From Carya illinoinensis (Eukaryota > Streptophyta > Magnoliopsida > Fagales > Juglandaceae): a stretch of 64,000 nt of DNA. Shown in pieces: positions 19,128 to 31,100 of this stretch (position 1 is its first letter; every line of letters starts with the position of its first letter). The stretch lies in NCBI RefSeq assembly GCF_018687715.1, contig NC_056762.1, positions 31,174,864 to 31,238,863 of the forward strand, written 5' to 3'. The notes beneath the pieces were generated by a model. It did not search any database and was not told where the DNA came from. It worked only from the letters and a program-made list of their open reading frames with translations. A program made the position numbers and the translations under genes.

Positions 19128-22100
19128 ATGTTTATCCCCTCTGCTACGCCATCCTCCACATTTTCCATCTCCACAGCCACCGCACATAGGGTTTCTTTAT
19201 CCTTCTCTTCTTCTTGTTCTTCTTATCTTGCTGCTTCCAGTCTTTGCTCGCTCTCTGTTCGATTCGGTGTGCGGATGCCGGTTTTTCCGTGTCTTTCTCC
19301 CAGTTTGAATGTGAGAGCCATGGCGGAGATAGTTCGGGACAAGGAGTCTACTGACAAGAATGTCGCCCATGAGGCCTCCTCGCCTGAAGAAAGTAGGAAC
19401 GAACCGAGCCTCTCCCGCACCTTTCTCCATGCCAGCTCCGAAGAAGGTTCGGTTTCGGGACGGTTTCCTTCTTTGTTCCGACGTTTGTGTTTTCACTTTT
19501 TCCAGTGGTTTCTGAGAGATCTTGGTGGGGGCGAATGAGAGAATCATGCTTTGCATATCGAATCTTGCGCTGCATTCACTGTTTGCTAGTTTCTTTGCTA
19601 AAAAGATTTGGAGGAGATAACATGGAAAGTCCTATTCTGAAAATTAAATCTTCCGATGCTGAAGCATTAACTTTGCAGTAGTATGGAAACTTGGGTTAGC
19701 CGAGCCAAGCTGTTCTTTTTTCTTTTTCAATTCCAAATTTCGGTTCCCCTAGATTGTAAAAGAAGATAATCTCAAGTGAGCGTAGTTGTTGCATTTATTT
19801 TTGGCGTAATAGCAGACGTTTTGAAACTCAGATCTTTTTCTTTTTAATCCTTCTTCCTCCCCCCACTCTCGCCATTAAAGTTCACATGATATCGCATCTT
19901 GGCTTGCATGCTAAAGATAGTGAGTTTCTTTATAATTGATTGCCATATTGTCTTGTCCCATTTTTTCCCCATATAATTCGCTACCAAGTTTAATCAACAG
20001 AATTTCAGATATTTTTCTTGATTATGAGCATTTTTGTTTCTGTTTTTTCTTATGAGCTCACTTGAAATTTATTTAGTTGCTTCTTTATTATTACATATTT
20101 TTTGAATCTTTGATAAGTCTCTCTCAATCTTCACAGTTGCGTTGTATATATGTCAAGAACGTTGCTAGAATTAAATGTCTTCTATGCTCAAATCTTTGCA
20201 TGAGAGTAAAATCTGCTGAATTATTGCTCTTCTTCCCTTCCTTAACTAGGATTTCATCTATGTGTACTTGGGTTGCGCCTGTAGTGCTTTTTAATAAAAT
20301 CATCTTTACTTGCATAAAATAAAATCTTTGGATAGGTCACATGCTCACTTATTTTTCTCGACTGATATATTGCGAGGAAAGGGGAAGGAATGGAGTTATT
20401 TGGAACATTGCTAGGGTGTGTTTTATAATTGTCACGAATTTTAGAATCGTAATTTAGTAATTCCCACTTTTTGTATAAGTATAAATATGATTTTTTTGAT
20501 AAGTTTCTCTAAGGTTGGTAATAAGTAATAAGATGGTGAATCTGTTGACCACTTATTTCTCATTGCGGGGTGGCTAGGACTTTTTGGATGAGATTTTTGG
20601 TAGGATGGGTATTGCTTGGGTGATGCCTAAGCTAGTGGTGGATCTCTTTGCTTGTTGGCAAGGTTTTAAGGGGAAGCATCGCATTGTTGCTATTTGGAGG
20701 ATGATCCCGTTATGTTCAATGTGATCTTTATGGTTGGAGAGAAATGGGCAGTGCTTTGAAGATGGAGAACGTTCGATGGGAGAACTTGGAGAGTTTGTTT
20801 TTCTTTGGTACTTTGTGTATTTGGGTGAAGGCTCTTGTTTTGAATGGAGACAATCTTCATGATTTTCTTTTAGCTTATTCTAGCTCCTAGCTTGTATTTA
20901 GGTGTTTTCTCTGGTATACTTGTTGTATATTTGGGCTATGCCTATTTACTTGTCAATAAAATTTTCTTATTACTTATAAAAAAAGGTAATGTATGTTTCC
21001 CTTTTTTATAAGTATAAACGTGATTATGATTATGATAATAATTTATGCTCAAATCAATATTAGGGTCTTCATTTCATTTTCACCCCAAGATCAATTAATT
21101 CTATACTTCTCCATGGGGAGTTTCCTAATAACGAGGGACATTATTTGAGTCGTGAATCTGTAGTTTCAAAAGAGTAGAGTTTTTTTTGCATCGTTGGTTT
21201 TCACGCCCATTTGGATTTTATTTAGGGCCTATTTGGGGTTGCGTTAGGAGTCTTAAAACAGTTCTTAAATAGCTTAAAAACACTTTAATGATAGAATTAG
21301 GTTGTTTGGTTGATTTATATTAAAGTACTTTTTAATATAAAAAAAGCTAAAAAGTACGTTTCAAGCCTCAAACGTACTTTTCCGAATTTTTGCGGGATGC
21401 TGTTACACTTTTAAAAAAATGTTAGCGGGCAAAAATACCCATATAACTTTCATATAATTACAACTTTGCCCTTCTCTTATCTTATTGAGTGACAGTCTCA
21501 TTTTATCAGTATTTTTACTTTAATTTGAATTTCAAATTTTGAATTTTAAAATTTTTATCATTTTCAATATCTGACACATTAGCACATATGGTTATGTAAA
21601 TAAAATTATAAGTATAGATAGCATTTTCCATCTTTAAAAATTCAAAGACCTTTTATTTCATTTCTACTTCAAAAAGCAGTTTTTAAATTTGTTTCCAAAC
21701 AAATGTAATATGTTTCCAAACAAATGTAATATGTTTGGAAGTGCTTTAGACATATGGTTACCAAACTTTAAATAACGTTTTAATAATAGTGCTTATTACT
21801 TTAAACTCTACAATTATAAGCCTTAAGATAAAAGTTATATTACCCACCGCAATCTCAAACATGTACTTAACTTTATAAAGAATGAAAGAGTTGTCAATCT
21901 GTTGATTGTCTGAAGCTGTCAGGGTAAGAGGACTTCTAGTGAGTCATGGGTTCTGGAATCCTGTTTGGATTTTACTTGTTGGGAACACATGTGATAGAGT
22001 GAGGGAGATGAAGCTTGAAGTTATATTTTGTGCAAGGAAATTTTCCTGAGGGTTTTGGGATGAAATTGCACTTGTGAGAATATTATGCAGGGTCTCAAAG

Positions 22101-25100
22101 GGGGAGGAATTCTACACGTGGTTTTTTTAGGGATGGAATTGCTATATTTAAGCTTTAATAAATTGAACATTTTTCTGTATTCCTTCCATGCTATTTTTTA
22201 TTGTCATCATGAGCCTAGATTGTTGGATGATTGAAGATTCTGTAATATTGTTAGTTGAATTTTGAGTACGAGGAATCTAGTAATGTTACCGGAAAGTTGG
22301 TGATGAGCAACTTGCTAGTGTGAGGCCACCTATTTCATTCAACATTCCGGGGCAGGAGTCATGGGAGTGCAGAACTTAACATATCCAAGCATTGACAGCT
22401 TGATTCATAACTAACAAAAATTAGTTAGGACAATTAGAGCTAGTTAAATAGACCTGACATTACTTGTTTGGGCATATATCTGTCACATTAATATTATCAA
22501 GAAAAAAGAGTATATCTGTCACCTTGGTGTAATGCCTAACGTTTTTTGATCAATTCCTTGGTGCAACGCCTAATAAAGTTGATCAATACCTTGGTGCAAG
22601 CCCTGAAGGAGAACGCCTACTTTTGCTTTTCAAAACTAATTAAAGTCCCTATTGTCTTTGCCCTGTTTGGGTGCTTCCCCAAGGATGATTCAGATTTCAA
22701 TAACCAATAGCTACTTGTAGAATGTTTTATAACCAAGGGTATTTTAGCCTTTTGCCAATTTTATGAAGCGGCTTAGTCATTTTGGGCAATGTTTGAAAGC
22801 AGCTCAAGGAAGTTGGTTGCTTCTCAGAGCAGCTGCAACTGCTTCAAAGAAGATGCAACTTTTAAAATGCGAAAGCCCTACCAAACAAGTCCTTGCTCTT
22901 TTTTCTTCTCTTTCGTTGTCTGACTTGAGCTTACAGGGAAAATTCATTAGAGTTTTCTAAATTAACTTGTAAAAGTGAGAACTGTTGAAGAAAGAGTAGA
23001 AAAAGTAGAATGAAGAGGATGTGATTTAGTAATAATGCTGGGAATGGTTCAAGAACCCAGCTGTTTTCAGGGTTTTGGCTCATAATTGCTAGCCAGGTCT
23101 CACCCTACATTTTTGAATGGAGTTGAGATATGTACAGTTAGATATGGAGAATCAGTAGAAATTAAATACTTTCTACTGATTTTATCCCTTGGAAATATAT
23201 TTGGAGATGCAAAGTGCCATTAAAGGTCCGTTTTTTCGGGTGGTTAGCTTCTCATGGGAAAATCCTTACTATTGATAAGCTGAGAAAGCACGGTATTGTT
23301 GTAATGGATTGTTACTTTATGTGCAAAAGGTCTGTAGAATCAGCAGATCATCTCCTTCTTCATTGTGAAGTGTCGAGGGCTTTGTGGGATGAGGTCTTTG
23401 CCAAGCTTGGCATTGCTTGGGTGATGCCTAAGATTGTGGTAAATCTTTTGGCCTGTTGGAAAGGAGTTCAAAGAAATCATCAAATAGTGGCTGTTTGGAA
23501 GATGGTTCCTCTTTGTCTCATGTGTTGTATTTGGAATGAGAGGAATGGTTGCTGTTTTGACAAAGAGAATGCTCGGTGGATGGGGTTAGGGCTTTCTTTT
23601 TTCACTCTTTGTTGCTTTGGGATTCTGTTTTTGTAATGGATGGGTTTAGTCCCAATGAATTTCATGCTGTTTTTCAGTTTTAGCTTGTAATTAGGTGTTT
23701 TCTCGTGTATACTTCTTGTGTACTTGGACTATGCCTAATTATGTGGTTTCAATAAATTTCTTACTTATAAAAAAACAAAAGAACCCCTAGGGTTGGCTCA
23801 AGTGGTAAGAGCATTGATCTTGGTGATATACTCCCTCCAAGTCTAAGGTTCGAACCCTGGGTGCAAATGATTTCGTGGGGCCATCGGACTTGGGGAATTT
23901 CCCCTTGAATTACCCAAAGTGCACTTGTGGGAAACTCCTTGCCGGGCATGTGCATCCTTGACATTAGTTGGGACTTTGTTCAAAACACCCAGTGCCAATG
24001 AAAATAATATTTTACTTGCAAAATAGAATGCTGGTTATAATTGCTTTGGATGTTTGAAGTGGATACCTGAGGTTCTTGTTTTTAATTTCTAAATTTGCTG
24101 GTCTCTTCATCATTACATTCTTTTAATAATATTTTTATTAAACCTTGTCTTCTTTTCATTTTCATGTGCCTGATGTTGAATATTTTTCCATAGAGTTGCT
24201 GGCGGGAATCAGGAAGGAAAGAGAAGCAGGAAAACTGCCTCCAGATATTGCTTTAGGGATGGAAGTATTGTACCACAATTATAAAACTGCGGTAACTAAA
24301 TATGCATACGCTCAAGTTTTACTGCATATATTCTTTTAGTTGAGAGCCATTGTTTTTTTTCTTTAAGTACAATGCATAGGTATATATGTGGACAATTTTG
24401 CAGTTGTACTTAGAATCTGCTGGTGAGATACTGTGGTATATATCTAAAGCAAGCATCTATAACAAGTTCAGGACTTTAAAGAAACTGAAAACAAAGTCTC
24501 CTTAATTCTAAAAAAGTCAGATAGTATAACTTAACAAAACAACTGGACCCAATGCATACATCATCACACTTCCCAGTGGCGGAACCAGCCATTTCTCTTT
24601 GTTGGGGGGGGGGGGGGGGGGGAGCAAATTTTCTAATGTGTGACACATTGAGATTCAAAAATCATAAAAACATAACTATATATAAAATTAGATATCGATA
24701 ATTTGCAATATGCACGTAGAAAGAAAATTCTAAAAATACAATGTTGTAATATATGTTTCATATTTTTGATGATGATGCTTCAAGAAATAATATTTATCCA
24801 TTATTCTTTTTGTAATGAAATATTTGGAATTTATTTGCTTCATAGAAACTATCATTGATCTTTTAAAATGTCGTCTTTCATTCTAGTACATAAACTAGTT
24901 TATTAAGTTTAACGTAAACTCTAGATATTTTTGTGCCATATTAAACATATAATACTATAATTGAAACCTTAAATAAATTTTTTCTTGCTCAATAAAATTG
25001 AGAGGATAAAACCTCTTAACTATTTTCCATATAGATTACTAACCTTAAATGATTTTTCGTGTTTTCACTTTGGATTTCATATTAAGAAACCTAATATTAT

Positions 25101-28100
25101 ATAATAAAAAACTTTGAGATCTATATTAATAAGTTTATTATTTCTCCTAAACTTAGTTTTGATTCAATTTTGGTGAGGCCACACTCTTGAAAATAAATAA
25201 TATATATAAATTATACAAAATTCTTGGACTATAGGAAAAAAAATTGCAGAGACATTTCTAAGTATATTGGAATTTTATAAAATTTTGCAGAGCATATAGG
25301 AATTATAAAAAAATTAATGCAAACAAAAAACCATTAATATTATAAAATTATTTTTTTTCAAAAAATGGAAAAAAAAAAGGGTGGCCACCTGGCCACCTCC
25401 TTGCTCTTTCTCAAATTGCACCTCCTCCCTGTTCAAGTGTAAGGTGAAGACGTGAGTTCAAGCCTCACTGGATCTATAACTTAGCAACTAAAGTATTAAT
25501 AATAAGACACATAGTAATATGCGTACTCATTTTAGCGTTTTTGATGAAATGTTTGTCCCTTATCAATTTTTTTTTTAGGTTTTTGAAAGTGGAAATCCAA
25601 GGGCTGATGAGGTAGTGTTGTCAAATATGACTGTTGCACTGGATCGCATGTTCTCTGATGTTGAGGTATTTTTTAACTCTATCATTATATTTATATATCT
25701 CTAAAGTATGTTCATCTACAGTATGCATATATTGGATATGAGTTATGAGCTTTTAAGGATTTTTGTAAAATATGTCAGGAACCTTTTGATTTCTCACCAT
25801 ATCACAAAGCACTGAGAGAACCTTTTGACTACTACCTGTTCGGTCAAAACTACATTCGTCCTTTAGTTGATTTCAGGTGAGATGACAGCATCCATGTACT
25901 TCCATCTTCTTCTATTTGTATTGACTGATATTGTGCCTGAAAATTAATGACCTGGCTTGCTTTACATATTTCCACATGTTTGGGTGTATAATCTGTCATT
26001 TCTCTAATTAATGTGCATGCCTTTCCTGATGAATATGTATTGTTGATGAAGTTGATGCAGTCTTTAAAATCTTATACATCATGTTAGTCATTGGATTAAT
26101 ATTTGGGTGTACTGAAGACCTTAACTCAGTTTTGTTATTTGATGAGTTATCATGATTCACATAGTATGAGTAGGCTTTCCAAGTAATTAGTCATGCATTT
26201 GATTACCTCCTCTTTAATCTTCTGTGGGTCTATTAAATAATATGGTAGTTAAATAAATAATGGATATTAAATAATGATAGTTGTGGGGGTGGGTGGTTCT
26301 CTCCCTATATTTTGGCAGGATGTGTGGTGTGAGGATTAGACATTTAATGTAGCCTTTTCAGAGTTATTTAATATTGCTTGTTTAAAGGATTCTTTGGTGG
26401 CCTATCACTTACGGCTTTGTCATGACTCTCATCAATGGCACGTAAATCTTATCCATCAGGTGGATTTTCTTCACTTCATCTTTTAATATGTCGTATTCCA
26501 TCAGGTGAAGAGGAGGTGGGGAAGACAAGATTTGTTGGGCCCTTTCTAGAAATGGTGTTTAAAATCAAATCTTTCTGTAGTGTCCTTTTTCTCCCCTTAT
26601 TAGTACTCCTTTCTCGTAGAAGTGTATTTGATAGAATGAGGCTCCCTTTAAAGAGGCATCTTTTGCATGGACGACTGCTCTATGGAAGATGCTCACTTGA
26701 TACTTTAGGAAACGACATCTCACGGTGGTTAGTTGGTGTTGCATGTGCAACAAAAGTGGGGGAATTTTTTTACCCCACCATGACATAACTCATAAGTCAT
26801 GTCTTGATGAGTGGTGGATCTATTTGCTTGTTGAATAAAAGGGTGACATTTTCAAAGGTGATTTTGTCTTAATGCAGTGTATTTGGCGAGAAAGAAATGA
26901 TTGAAGTTTTATTGACTTGGCTTTGTAATGCCATGCTGTTAATAATTTTGATGGAAGATGTAAAGAGTGACTTAAATGCAAAAAATTGTAAACCCAAGGA
27001 GCTAATTGCTAAAATTAGAAACTTAGAGAGTTTCACAAATCTGTGAAAACTCAAGCACTGATTTTGCAATTAACCCTTTTTTGGCCAGTTGGGTTACCCT
27101 TGGTATTGCGAGTTGATCCGACATGATCTGATTATTAATTAGGTTAGATTCAGGTCAACCGTAATTGACCCTAGCTTGATTATGCAGAGTCATAATCCTA
27201 TAATTGGATGTTGTGTTCATGTTGGGCTCACGGTCATGCCAAAAGTTTCCAACCCTCTTGAGAATATGAAGTGAAGAAAATTTGTATGATGATTCTTTTA
27301 TAATGGAAGTTTTGTTTTTGTTTGTTACAGAAGTCGAGGTTATCTTTTAATGATCAAGATTGTTTTGGAATAAAGATGTTTGGATTGAGTGTAGAAAGTT
27401 TTAAGAAAAATTTTGAGAATTTGTAAGGATTGATGATTATGTACTGAATCTATTTCTATCGCAGTTTCATGCTTTCTAGTGTGTAGTAGGTATTTCCTTT
27501 GTATACTTCCTGTGTACTTGGGCTGTGCCTATGCTTGGTAATAAAATTCTTATTAACTATCAAAAAAAATTTGAGAAACTTTTGGTTCCCAAACATTACT
27601 TTTTTTTTTTTTGATAATTAATAAGAATTTTATTATCACGAATAGGCACAACCCAAGTACACTTGAAGTATACAAAGGAAATACCTACTAAACTCTAGAA
27701 AACAGGAAAACTAAAACAGAAACAGATCCATTACATTCTTATAATTCCTTACAAAGATCTTAGCCCACAAAAGTACAAAAGAAAAAGTTTCGAAGATCTT
27801 CAAAAGAGCGCTCCTTGTCTTCAAAACATCTCCCATTTCTGTTCTAGCCATAGACACCACATTAAACACAAATGAATCATTCTCCACCTGGCAGCAACAT
27901 CTTTCCTTACCGCACACCATACCAACATGCAAGAAGCTCCACTACTTCCTTAGGCATCACCCAAAATAAATCTGTTTGGCCAATAACCTCATACCGCAAA
28001 GAGTTTGCCACCTCATGATGTAAAAACAGATGATTTACAGATTCTCCATTCTTCTTGCACATTACACACCAATTGGCTATACAAGCCATGTTTTCTAAGA

Positions 28101-31100
28101 TTATCCGTAGTCAATACTTTCCCTAGAACAACTGCAACCACCCAACTGAAGAATGCCAACTTAGTAGGTACCTTCAACTGTCCCAAACATGACTTTAGTT
28201 TCGAGTCCATTAGGTATACTCATAATCGCACGTGCCTAGACCAAAAATAAAAATCGTGACGCAGCAATACTCAAGATTACTATTTCTGATTTGGGCACCG
28301 CTTGTAAATAATTTAATGAGAATCTCAGAAAAGTTCAAATTTTATCACATTTTTCCTTAATAGGAAACAATTATCTTTTTTCATCAACTTAATTAACTAT
28401 ACTCAAAAGATGGGGTGTCACAGTGTTATAGAATAAAATTCTATCCATAAACCACCTAACGAAGCTGGGGTTCTAACCTGTGACCACTTGACTAGGTTGA
28501 ACATGAACTCATCTTCAATTCCTCACAAGAAACTTGTATAAAGTTTCTCAAGACACAAAGCTACACCAACAGGGAGGGGAAGAGAGACAAGAAATAAGTT
28601 GGAAGACTATTTACTTGGAATAAATCTCATATTAACTTTTTTTTGATAAGTAAACAGTAGTATTAATAATAATAGGCATAGCCCGAGTACACAAGATGGT
28701 ATACAAGAGGTAAGACCTATCTAGGTAGCTACAGTAGTCACTAGAAACTCATGTACATTTAGGCCATTAAAATCTATAGCTAGCGACCACAGAAATAAAG
28801 TGCTGAAAAAAAAGATACAAAGCTCCTCCGTTGTCCTCTCCTTGTCTTCAAAAGTTCGTTCATTTCGCTCTTGCCAAATGCACCACATAATGCAGATAGG
28901 TACCATCTTCCACACAGCTTTGATATGTAGATCTCCCCCCGGCATCGCCCAACTGGCTAGTAATTCAACTACTGACTTCGGCATCACCCAGTTTAACCCT
29001 ACACGACGGAATACTTCACACCACATGGCTCTAGCTGTCTCACAATGTAGCAGGAGATGATTCACTGACTCACCAGCTCTCTTACACATACAACACCAAT
29101 CAGTAATGATTACCCGCCGCTTCCGCAGATTATCGGTAGTCAGAATCTTACCCAGGGCTGCTGTCCAAATGAAGAACAGTGATTTGGGCGGTGCTCTATT
29201 CCTCCACAATCTTCTCCATGGAAACGGAGCATTCGGTATAGCTGTAAGGGCCTTATAATAAGAGCGAACCGAGAAAATACCCTTTCTCGTATATTTCCAC
29301 CACAGCTTATCTTCATGCAATCCATTCGACTTCATAGAGTACACTAGGTTGAAAAAATCTGTAAAACTGTTTACTTCCCAATCATGTGCTGCTCTATAAA
29401 AAGTGACGTTCCAGTGAACATGGTCCCCTGAGCGAACCAAAAGGTCCGCGACTGAAGCTTCTTGGTCACAAGCCACTTGATATACACAAGGAAAAGCGTC
29501 CTTCAATGCCTCCTCCCCACACCAAATGTCCCTCCAAAAACTTACACGTGTGCCTTCCCCCACCAAAAGTTTAGTATGGTTGGCAAACAGATTCCATCCC
29601 CTTCTTATTCGCTTCCAAATCCCCACTCCATACGATCCATTCCCCTCTCTAGTACACCATCCCCCCCATAGGCTGCCATATTTACTGTGAACTACTACTT
29701 TCCATAAAGCTTCCGGCTCCATATTATATCTCCAAAACCATTTTCCTAGAAGAGCCCGATTGAATTTTCTCAAGTTCTTTATCCCCAATCCTCTTGAAGA
29801 AATTGGTCTGCAAACCGTGTCCCATTTGATTAGGTGAAACTTGAATTCATCCCCCAAACCACTCCAAAGGAAATCGCGATACAGTTTTTCAATCCTTGCC
29901 GCCACCGAAGCTGGAATTGTAAACAAAGACAGAAAATAAGTGGGTAAGTTAGAAAGAGTACTCTTTATCAAGGTCACCCGGCCTCCTTTCGACAAGTACA
30001 GTCTCTTCCATCCAGCCAATCTTCTCTCTATTTTCTCAATAACTGTATCCCATATAGCTATGGCTCGTGAAGCCGCCCCCAACGGTAAACCCAAATATGT
30101 CATAGGAAGAGTGGCTACCTTACACCCCAACGTGTTAGCCAACTGTCGAGATCTACTCACATTCCCAACTGGTACTAACTCTGATTTATCAAAATTTACT
30201 CTCAAACCTGATGCTGCTTCAAAGCATAACAACAACGCTTTCAGAGTTCTAAGTTGTTCTTGATCAGCCTCACAGAAAATTAAAGTATCATCAGCAAAAA
30301 GTAAATGAGAGATTGAGATAATGCCCCTATTCAGATCACCCACAGAAAAACCAGCCAACAAACCATTGTTAACTAGAGCCATTAACATCCTACTCAGGGC
30401 TTCCATGATGATAACAAAGAGGAGTGGGGATAGTGGATCCCCTTGTCTTAGACCTCTCGAGCTGTTAAAAAAACCTTCTGGACTGCCATTAATCAAAATT
30501 GAGAATCTTGCTGTTGCAATGCACCATCTAATCCACCTACACCATTTTTCCCCAAATCCACACCTCCTCAATAGATAGATAAGAAAGTCCCAATTTACAT
30601 GATCATATGCCTTTTCCATGTCTAATTTACAAATAATCCCTGCCGTCCCAATCTCATATTAACTATAACAAAACAATAAGTTGGAAGACTAGAGAGGGTA
30701 CTTTTAATAAAAGTAAACCTCTCACCTTTGGATAAGTATTGCTGCTTCCACCCAGCGAAGCGATGTTCCATCTTTTCCAAGACCCATCCTAGATGGATTT
30801 CACCTTAAAGGGAGCCCCCAACTAATTAGGCGCCAGTCTAGCTTTCTCATCTACTTATAGGAGTAACTATTGGAATTTGCATGGGTGTCACATAGATCCA
30901 AGTTCACACTAATGAATTCTGTCAGAAATAGTGAATCTGTCTATAGATAGTGTCCTCTGATAAATAGTGAATTGTCTACTTCATCTTAAAGGGTGCCCCC
31001 AACTGAGTATCCTACAGTCCAGCATTCTCATCTACTTATCGGAGTGATTATTGTAGTTTGCATGGGTGTCACATAAATCCAAGTTCCCCCTAATGGATTC

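Noticed and set aside
22540..22960. Small direct repeats (CCTTGGTG...GCCTAA) and a 65-codon frame
   Set aside because: Short, low-information repeats within ATS1 intron 1. The frame has no recognisable content and no splice support.
23794..23860. tRNA gene suggested by A and B boxes
   Set aside because: The segment lacks a foldable acceptor stem and is followed by a SINE body shared with 14310 and 45009, so it is a tRNA-derived SINE head.
25430..25480. Possible Pol III B box (GAGTTCAAGCCTCAC) suggesting a tRNA or SINE
   Set aside because: No A box at a suitable distance and no cloverleaf could be drawn.
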